From Lachancea mirantina (lineage: Eukaryota > Ascomycota > Saccharomycetes > Saccharomycetales > Saccharomycetaceae), in the NCBI GenBank assembly GCA_900074745.1, contig LT598465.1:248001-312000 (forward strand): a stretch of 64,000 nt of DNA, in the 5' to 3' direction. The translations under genes were made by a program, and so were the position numbers. Positions within the stretch are counted from its first letter, which is position 1. Each line of letters begins with the position of its first letter. Under the pieces are notes generated by a model. That model ran no database searches. It was not told the DNA's origin and worked only from the letters and a program-made list of their open reading frames with translations. Of the stretch, positions 9,313 through 19,234 are shown piece by piece.

Positions 9313-9365
9313 TGAAAAATTTCATGGGATTGCATGGCGAAGGCCATGGATAATAGATGAGATGA
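9313..9365 (+). promoter_or_regulatory. RRPE and PAC elements of the RRP42 promoter
   Basis: TGAAAAATTT at 9313-9322 is an exact RRPE, and GATGAGATGA at 9356-9365 matches the PAC element core. They lie 135 and 92 bases before the RRP42 ATG. RRPE (bound by Stb3) and PAC (bound by Dot6/Tod6) are the signature pair of the ribosome-biogenesis regulon, which includes exosome and rRNA-processing genes. Their order and spacing support co-regulation of RRP42 with growth. Confidence 0.75.
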
Positions 9366-9456
9366 TTTGACATCGATTCAGTTTGAAAGCCCCAATCTAT
9401 CATAAATCACCTGTTTTAGCTGTTTGGAGCTGGTCTCACATATTTCTCGAGGCGAA

Positions 9457-10248
9457 ATGAGTTTATCTGTCACTGAAAAAAGTTACTTGCACGATTCTCT
9501 TTGCCTTGATCCTCCAGCAAGACCTGACGGACGAGTAGCACATCAGTTGCGTCCCATTGAGATTTTTACTGATTTCCTTCCCGCGTGTAACGGATCTGCC
9601 AAAATTTCGGCTAGTGATGGTAGCGAATGCGTTGTGAGTGTAAAGGCGAAAGTCGTGGAAAGAGCTCTAGAGGAAGAGCTCATCTTGGTGGATGTCGACG
9701 TTGCCGGTCAGCGTGACGATTCGCCATTCGTGCATAGTATAGCATCATTACTCACCAAAGTGCTAAACCAGAAAATACATCAGAAGAATCTGCGTTTGAC
9801 GCAGAAATATGCATTCAAACTTTTTGTCGACGTGCTGGTTCTTTCCAGTAAAAGTCATCCCCTCAGCCTGATTTCCTTTGCGGTCTACTCCGCGCTCAAA
9901 GCCACCTACTTGCCCAAGCTGATTTCGAGTGATGACGATCTTGAAGTCGCCGAACTTCCTACATTCCACGATTACGACATGGTCAAACTAGACGTGGATC
10001 CTCCTCTTTTGTTTACCACTGCTGTTATCGGTAACAACGCGGTCATTGATCCAGCTCACAGCGAGTCGGAAGTGGCTTGTAGTGGGATTCTCGTTACCTG
10101 GAGCAAAGGTAAAGTGACTGCCCCCATCCGCACAATTGGTCTAAACGACGAATACGTTACGGGAATTGATGTGACGCTTCTTGAAAAAAGTATTGAGTTA
10201 GTTGAGAAAACGGCTCCCGCGGTGGTCAAAGCGTTGGACGGGTTATGA
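9457..10248 (+). CDS. RRP42: Exosome core subunit, RNase PH-like
   Basis: The start is set at the ATG at 9457 because the product then begins MSLSVTEKSYLHDSL, which matches Rrp42 (MSLSVAEKSYLYDSL in S. cerevisiae). The frame is open further upstream without an ATG. The product has 263 residues (265 in S. cerevisiae). RPDGR at residues 22-26, the RPIEIFTDFLP strand and the GSECVVSVKAKVVE core belong to the RNase PH fold. Rrp42 is one of six such subunits in the ring of the nuclear and cytoplasmic exosome; in yeast the ring is catalytically inactive and channels RNA to Rrp44. It converges on TRM3 with 80 bases between stop codons. Confidence 0.95.
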   Translation: MSLSVTEKSYLHDSLCLDPPARPDGRVAHQLRPIEIFTDFLPACNGSAKISASDGSECVVSVKAKVVERALEEELILVDVDVAGQRDDSPFVHSIASLLTKVLNQKIHQKNLRLTQKYAFKLFVDVLVLSSKSHPLSLISFAVYSALKATYLPKLISSDDDLEVAELPTFHDYDMVKLDVDPPLLFTTAVIGNNAVIDPAHSESEVACSGILVTWSKGKVTAPIRTIGLNDEYVTGIDVTLLEKSIELVEKTAPAVVKALDGL

Positions 10249-10328
10249 AGTGTCACGTAGTCTAAATAAGCTTTTAAAAGATGAAATTCGAACATGGTCA
10301 GCTGCGCAATAATTGATTGGGTGTATAT

Positions 10329-13300
10329 TTACATGTGCTGCGCAGAGTACGCATGAACAATAACCGCGGTGGCAGTTTGAATGTTCATGGATCTAATGAC
10401 ACCAGACTGTTTGATTTCAACGCACACGTCCAGCTCTGCTAAAAGATGCCCTGGTATGCCTTCCGCTTCTGTACCAAGCAAAATAAGCGATTTCGGAGGG
10501 AAAGAAAACTTGTTGTCTAATTTAACAGATTGATCAGTTTGCTCTAGCCCAATCAAAGTATATCCCTCCCTCTTCTTGCACTTCACGAAATCCGAGATTT
10601 CGGTGGTGCTGACGCTTTCGATTGGCATCCATCTATCGGCAGTGACAGCAACCGTTTTGAATTGAGGATGGTTTTTCACCTTGATATCATGAACAGTTAG
10701 AAGGCCAACACCAAGAACGTCGCAAAGTCTGCAAATACCGCCAAGGTTTGGGGCTTTGTCCACCAAAGAAGCAACGACTATCAATTCAGACCGTTTGATC
10801 GAGTTTGCGGTTCTCTCTTCATCCGCACCTTGTACCTCATCCCACGAGCTCGTTTTCTTTTGCAAAGGCGAGTCGCCTTGGATCACATTTCGCTGAACGT
10901 CCTGGCTTTTAGCTCGTTTTGCTAACCAGAGGTCACTCTCGTCCACACCGATGGGGAACTCGTCATCGTTTGTCCCAAATTTTGCAAAGGCCTTTGCGTC
11001 GATATATGGTACATCATGGTCAATTAGCTTCAACAAAAGGCCTCCGAATATGTTTGTGAGAGTCAAGTCTTTTTGGATATTCCAAATTCTAGCATCGCCT
11101 AACCTGTATTGGCCAAGCACTTCACTTTGTTTGGCGTTCCGATACAAATTGTACAAAATACTGCGGAGAATATCATCTTTGATTTCATGTTGGAATGTCT
11201 CCCACAATGGTATCGTCAATGAATTGCCGAAATGCCTCACCAAAGGTTTGTTGGATGTAGCACATGGTATCAAGTGTGAAAGGAATTTGGCCAACAGTCT
11301 CTTGCTTCTGGAAACGTGAAGCGCGAGGAAAACTATTCTGATCACCGTTATCGTAACCAGCGGTTTACAGTGATCTGTCATATGCTTGAAAAGGATGTCT
11401 TCACATGCATAGGACTTATCTTCCTCAAGCAAAGAAATCAAACCAAGAGCGACAAACCACTCCATATAAACTCTCACCAATGGAGAAATTTCCTGGAGAA
11501 CGCTGGGCAGTATTGAATGCTCCACTAGTTCCTCGAAATTATCACTTTTAAGTGATTTAATTGTCAAAAACAATAATTGCCATTTTAAGAGTCTTTCGGA
11601 TTCTTCATACCCATCTACACCTTTTTTTGCACAGAGCAGGTTGGTATCCTTTTCTAACAGATGAAAAAACGCCATTCGCTTGAAGTCCGTCGCGGAGTTC
11701 AAGATTGCATTTATTATATGAATTCGCGCAACACTTTCCGATTCTCCATACACTCTTCGATATATTCCCAACGCAAGTCCTCTGAAAGGGTCAATCCTGT
11801 CATCAAATAGACGACCAATGGTCGGTACAATCGAAAAAACGTTTATTGCCATTTGATTCCTAGTGAAAGTTCTGAACAGGATGTCGGCCAGCCATGTGAG
11901 ATTTGCATTGGAGGGTTTAAGTTCTTGGCCATAGGCCTTCATGAAAGTATCCATTTGAACACTCAATGCTGGTAAAAAGCCTCTTCTTGAGTGTGCTTGT
12001 TCTATTATTTCAAATGCACACTTGCGTAGGCGTTGACAACGTTCGTTGCCGTTTTCAGAGCTTTCAGAGGCAGCGAAGAGGACATTCGGATGGAATATGG
12101 TTTTTATCAAGGAAAGATGCAAATCCCTTTGATTCAAAACAAGTCGTTCACTTGCCAAGAGCTCCCAAATGTCAGTGTTCAAGGCCAAAATTCTGTTAAT
12201 CAAGTGAAGTTCGTCCGCCCTCCTTAAATTTGTTTTACCCCTGACGTTGGTTAAATAAACATCGAGCAGGTGTGAGCAAATTCGAGTGATCGCAAGATTA
12301 CCTTCGTATCGGCCATTGTCTTTCGACGAATTATCCCACATCAATTCAATTAGCTTCTGAACATCGTTCTTTTCAGTATCCAATGCATAAACCTTGAGGA
12401 AATCATCTACAAAGGTGAAAAAGGCACCATATGCAGCATCCATTTCTTTGAATGTCTTTTGCGATAGATCCATGCTGCTCTTTATACTTTCATAAAGTCC
12501 AAAAATTTCTTCGTAGTCGATGTTTATTGGAGCAGTCGTGCTGTCGACAGCCTTGGCATGAAGAGAGACTAAAAACTTGAATTTATCAACGTCGAAGTTG
12601 TCCACTAATGAATGAAACATGGGTTCCAGCTTGATGCTCCGCCAAGTCTCATGTGTGAAAAATGGAAGACCAGTTAGCAAATATAGTCTCCTATTTGGTT
12701 CAATAGAATCAAAATTTTGGATCAATTTTGATACCAGGGCAATATAATTATCTTTGAAATCTTGAGTCCCTTCTCCCGCTGCGGCCAGTTCAATAAGGAA
12801 ATCATCGTCAATGACAGTAGGACGAAAGTCGAACAGGAGATAGCTCAAGACTTGAAGCCCAGCGTTTTCCTGAACAAAGTCCGAAAGCTCGGCTTCAGCA
12901 GATGAATTTCCAAAATTTACCACCACCAGATCTTTAAAATCTTCTATCAAAGGTTTGAAATATGAGTAATTTTGCTTTGATGAAATGTGTTTTCCTAAAG
13001 CTTCGAGCCATGTTTTATCAGATACTTTGACGCTTGTGTATAATAAAAGTCTCAAATATAGTGTTTGGACCGTTATTTCCATGATCTCTTCTTCTGTTGT
13101 GGTATTGAAGAGTTCCCCAATAATCTCAAGGTGACGTTCATCGAGAATTTTAATCTTTCCCACCTTTAATGCCCCGTGAAGCCCATAAAAAGCGTAAATT
13201 CTTGCAGGGTCAAACCCACTGCTTTGTGCCTTGAGTCCTTCCAGAATAGTCAACAGCAATTCAGATAAAGTGTTTCGTGAGAAATCATGGCTTGATCGTA

Positions 13301-14663
13301 GCACAATGTCTTTGATAACCGCTGAGAAATTTTCTCCGTAGTGACATGAGCCTTGATCAACATTAAAAAGATACGCCTGCATCATTGCAGGAAGAAAATG
13401 CTCCTTGAGAAGTTTTAAGTCAGAAGTGAAAACGGCCTTGTTTTCTATCTGGAAAAGCAATCTTAGAGCGTAACGTCTGACACTTTCCATGTTAGCCTTC
13501 AACCCCGTCAGAAAAATTATCAAACCCCAGCTTGAATCGATTGTCTTGGACTTAAACAAGCCCAGAATATCTTGCGATGCTGCTTCGAACTGATTCATAG
13601 ACGTATCAATGGCTACAATCTCGTAAAGCGTAGTGAACCTCTTCCATAAAGAAATATTCTCCTCGTAGGTTTCTGGTTTCCAATGTAGTAGACTGTTCGT
13701 GATGGTATCGGCGGGATCAATTCTCTTAATCGACAACTTTAAAATTGAAGTGGAAAATTTCCGTATATCGTGGGAGTCATTCCTCAGTCCGTTCTGCACC
13801 CATCGCCAAAATTCCTCAGTCTTGTGCAGCTTTGCTAGTGAAGGAGATGTAGACCCACTGCGCAAGAGTTGCAAAAGAAACATATAACCGTTTCGTACTA
13901 TCCAAGGCCGTAGATTAGGCCTGGAAAGTATACCCTCCACCGAGGTCCAAATAGCATGGTCAAAATCATGGTCAAGAACGCAATTCGTAGAAATTTGTTC
14001 CACTCTCCATCTGCAAACGCACTGTGCAGCTAAAGCAAGTGCTTCGTCTTTACTGGCTAGATAAGCTACCAGAAGTCTATCCAAAGTCGCGCTTGGCCGC
14101 TGCTCACACTGCTGCATACTGGCAAACACCAGGAAGTTCAAATAAACCAAGAAATTTTCATTACCTGAAATCCTACTCTCGTCGTTTGTCTCTGAGTTTG
14201 TGCCAATTAATTGGTCTAAGTTATGCATCAGAAACTCCTCATCAAAAACATGCTTTCGCCTAGTATTTGCAAGCAAGCTCAATTGCTCCGAAATTGTATC
14301 TTGTACTTGCAGCAGGCTTTCTCCGATCAGTGCCGCCACAGCGGCCAATTTTTCCAACAACTGATCTGGAATATCATGTTTCGTCTCGATTTCATTAGCA
14401 AATCGCGCTAGCAACTCAACAATCTTGTCAGTCACCTGGCCACAAACACTGTTAAGCACATCCTCCTCCATTTTCACAGCGGTCAATATCGACTGTAGCC
14501 CCGAAAAATCATCATTTTCTACAAGATCGGTCAATAATTGACGCTGGTTTTCCACAGGTAGATATTTCGCTTGCAAAATTCCACTCATTTCTACCTCCCA
14601 GACTGAGGCCTTTCTAGCCTCCAGACGCTCCAAAACTAGTCTCACTAAAGTTCTCCAATCCAC
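10329..14663 (-). CDS. TRM3: tRNA (guanosine-18-2'-O)-methyltransferase
   Basis: The 1444-residue product is close to the 1436 of S. cerevisiae Trm3. Most of it is a long helical, HEAT-like scaffold. The last 160 residues are the SpoU/TrmH (SPOUT) domain: motif 1 PNLGGICRLCDVLGV, motif 2 LILLGTEAEGIPG and motif 3 GVIRSMNIQTATAVIVHAY, which together form the trefoil-knot SAM site. The enzyme methylates the ribose of G18 in the D-loop of several tRNAs, in the cytoplasm. It starts at ATG 14663 and is divergent from ATG20 across about 220 bases. RRP42-TRM3-ATG20 equals YDL111C-YDL112W-YDL113C. Confidence 0.96.
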   Translation of the reverse strand: MDWRTLVRLVLERLEARKASVWEVEMSGILQAKYLPVENQRQLLTDLVENDDFSGLQSILTAVKMEEDVLNSVCGQVTDKIVELLARFANEIETKHDIPDQLLEKLAAVAALIGESLLQVQDTISEQLSLLANTRRKHVFDEEFLMHNLDQLIGTNSETNDESRISGNENFLVYLNFLVFASMQQCEQRPSATLDRLLVAYLASKDEALALAAQCVCRWRVEQISTNCVLDHDFDHAIWTSVEGILSRPNLRPWIVRNGYMFLLQLLRSGSTSPSLAKLHKTEEFWRWVQNGLRNDSHDIRKFSTSILKLSIKRIDPADTITNSLLHWKPETYEENISLWKRFTTLYEIVAIDTSMNQFEAASQDILGLFKSKTIDSSWGLIIFLTGLKANMESVRRYALRLLFQIENKAVFTSDLKLLKEHFLPAMMQAYLFNVDQGSCHYGENFSAVIKDIVLRSSHDFSRNTLSELLLTILEGLKAQSSGFDPARIYAFYGLHGALKVGKIKILDERHLEIIGELFNTTTEEEIMEITVQTLYLRLLLYTSVKVSDKTWLEALGKHISSKQNYSYFKPLIEDFKDLVVVNFGNSSAEAELSDFVQENAGLQVLSYLLFDFRPTVIDDDFLIELAAAGEGTQDFKDNYIALVSKLIQNFDSIEPNRRLYLLTGLPFFTHETWRSIKLEPMFHSLVDNFDVDKFKFLVSLHAKAVDSTTAPINIDYEEIFGLYESIKSSMDLSQKTFKEMDAAYGAFFTFVDDFLKVYALDTEKNDVQKLIELMWDNSSKDNGRYEGNLAITRICSHLLDVYLTNVRGKTNLRRADELHLINRILALNTDIWELLASERLVLNQRDLHLSLIKTIFHPNVLFAASESSENGNERCQRLRKCAFEIIEQAHSRRGFLPALSVQMDTFMKAYGQELKPSNANLTWLADILFRTFTRNQMAINVFSIVPTIGRLFDDRIDPFRGLALGIYRRVYGESESVARIHIINAILNSATDFKRMAFFHLLEKDTNLLCAKKGVDGYEESERLLKWQLLFLTIKSLKSDNFEELVEHSILPSVLQEISPLVRVYMEWFVALGLISLLEEDKSYACEDILFKHMTDHCKPLVTITVIRIVFLALHVSRSKRLLAKFLSHLIPCATSNKPLVRHFGNSLTIPLWETFQHEIKDDILRSILYNLYRNAKQSEVLGQYRLGDARIWNIQKDLTLTNIFGGLLLKLIDHDVPYIDAKAFAKFGTNDDEFPIGVDESDLWLAKRAKSQDVQRNVIQGDSPLQKKTSSWDEVQGADEERTANSIKRSELIVVASLVDKAPNLGGICRLCDVLGVGLLTVHDIKVKNHPQFKTVAVTADRWMPIESVSTTEISDFVKCKKREGYTLIGLEQTDQSVKLDNKFSFPPKSLILLGTEAEGIPGHLLAELDVCVEIKQSGVIRSMNIQTATAVIVHAYSAQHM

Positions 14664-14886
14664 TAAGTTTAAAGCTCATCCCAAAATTTCATTATCAAGT
14701 CTTTTCAAATTATTGAAAACCGAGGGCAAATTATTTCTCAATTTTTTCACCCTCGGTTTCAGAACCGGCTCGCATCAGCGTTTCAAGGTTAACCCACCCC
14801 TTGGTTAGACAAGGTCTTGGTAAAGACCAAAACAAGAGGCAAAGAGCTTGATTTGCAGGGCAATCATAGCTGAGCAAGCCTAGGAA

Positions 14887-16794
14887 ATGGAGGATAGGAA
14901 AAATGAAGATTTGAAAGGAACAGAACCGCCCGAAAACCCGGTTCAACAAGGAGTTTCTGTTGAAGAAACAGCTACAAAAATGGTAGATTCTGAAGAAATG
15001 ATTTCTGGGGCAAAAACAGCAATAGAGACGGTATCAGACAATAATGACGATGAAGTTCCCACACATATGGTGCGAACAGAGTTTACGCAGCAGGATAATC
15101 CATTTGCGTTGTTGGAAGAGTCGGAACCGCGATCAAGGGCGACGACGACTGCGTTTGGTCAGAAGAAAAAGCAGCTTGTAAACCCAAATCAGCAGTATAA
15201 GGAGGAATTGGAGGACGGAGAGGAAGAAGCGATACACAACGGTGAACCAGGTGGCGTGGTAGCGGAGAACAACAGTCGAAAGAGTAGCTCTGGAAGCATT
15301 GATTTGTGTCCTGCTGATGTGAAGCGGGATGCTGTGGATGTTCACCCTCACACAAGGGACAAAGTTTACATTTTGGAAGCGTCAAAGGTGTCTGAGGGAC
15401 AGGGAAGAACGTACATTGCCTATACAATCAAATATGGGAACAAGACGGTAAGGCGAAGATATAGCGAATTTGAAAGCTTGCGTAAAATACTCATCAAGTT
15501 GTTTCCTATGACTCTCATACCACCAATTCCAGAAAAACAATCATTGACTAGCTATGGAAAGTCGATTGCGGGATCAAAGGCCAGTTACTTGTTACCCTCT
15601 GAAGCTGCTGGCTCTGTTGATCTTTCGCTTTCCGTGATAAACGGCTCTGTCAATACTAACGACGAGAAGCTGATTAGACATCGAATAAGGATGCTCACGA
15701 GCTTTCTCAACCGGCTGTTGAAGAACAAAGAAGTGACTAAAACTTCCATAATCACCGATTTTTTGGATCCCAACAACACGAATTGGAGCGATGTGATTAC
15801 AAGCTCTGCCACAATATCGTCTTTACCAAAAAGCGCCCTTCAATGCAATCCGTTGGATCCTACCAATACTACTAAAGCTCACGCTTACCTCCCGGTTCCT
15901 TCTTCTTCGTCGCAACTTTTGCATAAGGATGCTGTTGGTGGTGGCCATTTTGAAGATCCGGATGACGGTTTCAACCAGATTGATCACGAATACAAAGAAT
16001 ACGAGGGGATCATCAACGATGGGTTTTACAAATATAACAGAAGGATAACAAAAAATCTTTTTGCTTTGAGACAAGACATGAAAGAGCTAAGTGAAGCTTT
16101 TGCAGAGTTTGCAAACGATCAGAAAAGAGGTGCAGAACTCGCAGAACAGTTGTCTCATTTTAGCAATGCATTTGACGAAAGCGCCATCGAGCTTGAGTCC
16201 ATTGTGGGAAAACTGTATTACAACATAAATGAGCCTCTGAGTGAGTCGGTCCACATGGCAGGAGCTGCAAGAGAACTTTTAAGATATCGGAAACTCAAAA
16301 TGGTGCAAAAGGATATTTTGAATCGAACTTTATTGTACAGAAAGGCGCAATTGAAGAAGTTTCAAGAACAAGAACAGGATGCAAAGCAAATTGACGATTT
16401 TGTAGGTCAGCAGATGAAGGACAGCGGTCATATTAATTTACAACATCCGGAAGCGAAAAGTTACAGCGGCAAATTTTTCAACAAGATCAATAAATTTGCC
16501 TCAATGGTACGAGAAACGGTCAGCTACCAAGATGCTGATCCCGCAATGGCAAAATCAAATCTCGAAAGGGATATTGATCAATTAACAGAATCGCTTCAGG
16601 TAAGCGAGAAGGATTTAAAGATCATATCCGCCACTATAAGGGACATTCAATTGCCCAGTTTTGCTTCCGACAGGAGCAAGGAAGTTTCTGAGATTTTCAA
16701 AAACTATTCCAGGTATTTGGAGCATTTTGCAAACAAGAATCTAGAGATATGGCACGAAGTGAAAAACCGTCAAAACAACCTCGCTGACCTGTGA
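14887..16794 (+). CDS. ATG20: Sorting nexin Atg20 (Snx42)
   Basis: The 635-residue product compares with 640 in S. cerevisiae. An acidic, disordered N-terminus of about 155 residues is followed by a PX domain (about 159-300) with KVYILEASKV, the phosphoinositide-binding RRRYSEFESLRK and PPIPEK. A BAR-type helical region then runs to the end. Long polar insertions within the PX domain are typical of this protein. It pairs with Snx4/Atg24, binds PI3P on endosomes, sorts SNAREs such as Snc1 back to the Golgi and is needed for the Cvt pathway and selective autophagy. The ATG at 14887 sits at the end of the short divergent TRM3/ATG20 promoter. Confidence 0.94.
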   Translation: MEDRKNEDLKGTEPPENPVQQGVSVEETATKMVDSEEMISGAKTAIETVSDNNDDEVPTHMVRTEFTQQDNPFALLEESEPRSRATTTAFGQKKKQLVNPNQQYKEELEDGEEEAIHNGEPGGVVAENNSRKSSSGSIDLCPADVKRDAVDVHPHTRDKVYILEASKVSEGQGRTYIAYTIKYGNKTVRRRYSEFESLRKILIKLFPMTLIPPIPEKQSLTSYGKSIAGSKASYLLPSEAAGSVDLSLSVINGSVNTNDEKLIRHRIRMLTSFLNRLLKNKEVTKTSIITDFLDPNNTNWSDVITSSATISSLPKSALQCNPLDPTNTTKAHAYLPVPSSSSQLLHKDAVGGGHFEDPDDGFNQIDHEYKEYEGIINDGFYKYNRRITKNLFALRQDMKELSEAFAEFANDQKRGAELAEQLSHFSNAFDESAIELESIVGKLYYNINEPLSESVHMAGAARELLRYRKLKMVQKDILNRTLLYRKAQLKKFQEQEQDAKQIDDFVGQQMKDSGHINLQHPEAKSYSGKFFNKINKFASMVRETVSYQDADPAMAKSNLERDIDQLTESLQVSEKDLKIISATIRDIQLPSFASDRSKEVSEIFKNYSRYLEHFANKNLEIWHEVKNRQNNLADL

Positions 16795-17101
16795 AACTTG
16801 ACTTCCTTGGAATCCGATAAAAAAAAAGATGCTCACCACTTGTACAAAGCCAAAGTAGCTTGAAGACAATATGTGAGCTTATAGTTGATAGTTTTTTATG
16901 AATCAAAGTTGTTTAGTTGCGTATCCTCAAAATGAGTTGACTAGGGTAATTGAGCTACAACCTGCATGAGAAGTTCTATCACTATGAAGTCGATTTTGAC
17001 TTCCTTACTGCTTCTTAATTTGAGAAAATCATCTTAACTTTACACGATGGAAATCATTGAAGAATGCTTTATATGTACAGACAAGTAGTTCATTTAATCA
17101 A
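16795..17101. other. ATG20-IWR1 intergenic region
   Basis: These 307 bases are A+T-rich and contain the ATG20 3' flank (with an A-run at 16819-16828) and the IWR1 promoter. I see no further gene, repeat or strong regulatory motif. Confidence 0.6.
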
Positions 17102-18119
17102 ATGGGTGCTCCTGAGATTATAAGAGTCAAGAGGAAACGAAATGGTGACTCTGTGCATGCTTTGTGTATGAGAAATCTGTGTTTTTAGAACGTTTTGGTG
17201 AACTTTTGTGTAACTAACAAATAAAACTGAAAGTTTAGTCTTAGAAGACGATCATAAGGCCAAGAGGGGCCGTTATGTTTTCAAATTAGCGAAAACAGTC
17301 GAACGAGAATCTTTGGGAAATGATAAGGATGGGTTTTCACCGTTGCTGAAAACTACGAATGACGGTTCGAACCGACACTTCGTATTGGAACAGGAGAAGC
17401 GTAAGCTAGAATCGGAAGAACTCCCAATTCCCATCTCAGAGATGCTTGATGATTACTTGACTCTCCACAAGGATTCCAAGGCAAATCGTTTGCCCAAGCG
17501 GAAACGCCTTCATAATGGGAAGAACGCCGGCAGTTTAGAGACGTCCGAGCCCACGACGCTGGACTATGTCTACGACATATATTACAGGGAATACATTTCA
17601 GAGGACGAGTACGTTTTCGATGAAAAAACGGTGGGATACATCAGGATTGTCGAAGAGAGTGGATCTGTCATACCGGAAGAGGCTGATGTTGACGAATCGG
17701 GGCTTCTGTCAGATGACCAGGATTCAAATGAAGAGACTTTTTACCAAAACGATTACCCTGAGGATGAGGACGACGATAGATCAATCGATTTTGGGGACAG
17801 CGATGGGTCGCGCGAAGTACCTGCAGAAGTTGAAGAAGGAGAATCAGATCACTTCGAGACTCTCTTTGAACAATTCGACGGTCATAGCGACATTTTGGAT
17901 TTTGTTAATGCTCGCGACGAGTTGCATGACCAGCACAATTATGACGAGGGCGATTACGGCGAAAGTGACAATTTCGAAAACTCTGATATTGTCGCCAGTG
18001 GATTTAACACCGCTAGTTTTCGACGGAACATGTTTTTCCCTGGCGATATTGACGATCCGCTAGCAATTCATCGAGATAGAATTTTCAATAAATTGGAAAC
18101 CATGATTAAAAAAGGCTGA
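17102..18119 (+). CDS. IWR1: RNA polymerase II nuclear import factor Iwr1, spliced
   Basis: The exons are 17102-17165 and 17239-18119. Exon 1 encodes MGAPEIIRVKRKRNGDSVHAL, which matches the family N-terminus with its RVKRKR signal, and exon 2 continues with LEDDHKAKRGRYVFKLA. The product has 314 residues. TLDYVYDIYYREY near residue 115-130 is the conserved Iwr1 motif; highly acidic stretches follow (DEDDDRSIDFGDSDGS). Iwr1 binds assembled RNA polymerase II in the cytoplasm, between the two largest subunits, and brings it into the nucleus with importin alpha. S. cerevisiae IWR1 (YDL115C) also has a 5' intron. Taking only the open frame of exon 2 would miss a true ATG and the whole N-terminus. 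Confidence 0.92.
17166..17238 (+). other. IWR1 intron (73 nt)
   Basis: The 5' splice site reads GTATGA at 17166, the branch region TAACTAACAAA is around 17211-17221, and the acceptor TTTAG ends at 17238. Splicing joins frame 2 of exon 1 to the long exon 2 frame and yields the conserved Iwr1 N-terminus. Confidence 0.9.
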
Positions 18120-18227
18120 CTTCAATTTAAGTTCTGCTTTCCCCAATACAGTTCTTCAATATGGCATAGGACGACTAACCGAAAATTACCAACAGTGTAT
18201 TCTCACAAGTTATGACTGTTTTGTCAA

Positions 18228-18329
18228 AATGTCTGGGTCCTTGAATATTTATAAATGTGACATTTGAATTTATTCTTGAAGAAAAAAGCAAAACCCAAAA
18301 TTTTACAGAATGCTAACTGATGTCTGGGT
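18228..18329 (-). promoter_or_regulatory. Two Rap1-type sites in the RPL9 promoter
   Basis: On the minus strand, ACCCAGACATT (18238-18228) and ACCCAGACATC (18329-18319) match the Rap1 consensus found in ribosomal protein promoters (ACCCANACAYY). They lie 265 and 174 bases before the RPL9 ATG, within the usual range, and in the same orientation. The rest of the 383-base interval 18120-18502 holds the IWR1 3' flank; a 74-codon frame overlapping the RPL9 start is not a gene. Confidence 0.75.
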
Positions 18330-18502
18330 TAAATTTTTCAACCGACGCAATTCATGGAATTGTCGAGGAATGGCATGCTGGGTTGGGCAACCGCGGGGAC
18401 TCGGAGCAGAGCATGCGGACGGGCTAGTGAAGGAAATACAGTGTAATTTGAATGACAAGCTGCAGATGTGGAGGTTTTATTACGGCAGATCAGTGAAGAG
18501 AA

Positions 18503-19075
18503 ATGAAGTACATCCAAACCGACCAAGTTCTTGACATCCCAGAGGGCGTTAGTGTCAATATTAAGTCCAGAATCGTTCAGGTTGCTGGTCCAAGAGGTGA
18601 ATTGACCAAGAACTTGAAGCACATCGATGTCACCTTCACCAAGGTGAGCAACAAGCAACTCAAGATTACCGTCCACAACGGTGACAGAAAGCACGTTGCT
18701 GCTTTGAGAACCGTCAAGTCTTTGGTCAACAACATGATTGTTGGTGTTACCAGAGGTTTCAAGTACAAGATGAGATACGTGTACGCACATTTTCCCATCA
18801 ATGTTAACGTGATTGAGAAGAACGGTGCTAAGTTCGTCGAGATCAGAAACTACTTGGGTGACAAGAAGGTCAGAGAAGTGCCAGTTAGAGAAGGTGTCAC
18901 CATCGAGTTCTCCACTATCCAAAAGGACGAAATGCTCTTGATTGGTAACTCCGTTGAAAACGTTTCTCAAAACGCTGCTGACATTCAACAAGTCTGCCGT
19001 GCCAGAAACAAGGATATCCGTAAGTTCTTGGATGGTATCTACGTTTCCGAGAAGGGCTTCGTCGAGGAGGCTTAA
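18503..19075 (+). CDS. RPL9: 60S ribosomal protein L9 (uL6)
   Basis: The 190-residue product is one residue shorter than S. cerevisiae Rpl9A and nearly identical to it from MKYIQTDQVLDIPEGVSV onward. It includes VQVAGPRGELTKNLKHIDVTF, HNGDRKHVAALRTVKSLV and the conserved KMRYVYAHFPINVN and RKFLDGIYVSEKGF segments. It has two uL6 domains and sits near the factor-binding site of the large subunit. Codon use is strongly biased to the yeast optimal set (TTG, GTC/GTT, AGA, AAG), unlike its neighbours, as expected of high expression. It is unspliced, as in S. cerevisiae. Location between the RRT6 and ARO2 orthologues agrees with YGL147C. Confidence 0.98.
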   Translation: MKYIQTDQVLDIPEGVSVNIKSRIVQVAGPRGELTKNLKHIDVTFTKVSNKQLKITVHNGDRKHVAALRTVKSLVNNMIVGVTRGFKYKMRYVYAHFPINVNVIEKNGAKFVEIRNYLGDKKVREVPVREGVTIEFSTIQKDEMLLIGNSVENVSQNAADIQQVCRARNKDIRKFLDGIYVSEKGFVEEA

Positions 19076-19234
19076 ATAGGTAACTGATATCTTATGTGTA
19101 TCAATATCAATACAGATGTGCCCCATATAGCAATTCCTTCCGTTCGTTAATCAGGCATGTCTCACGCAACGGTTTGCCATGAATTAGCACGATATACATT
19201 ACACCGTAACATGGCATTCTTCTTTGAGGGCCAT

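Noticed and set aside
18338-19126. A 262-codon minus-strand frame across RPL9
   Set aside because: Antisense frames are typically open opposite codon-biased ribosomal protein genes; no domain is present.
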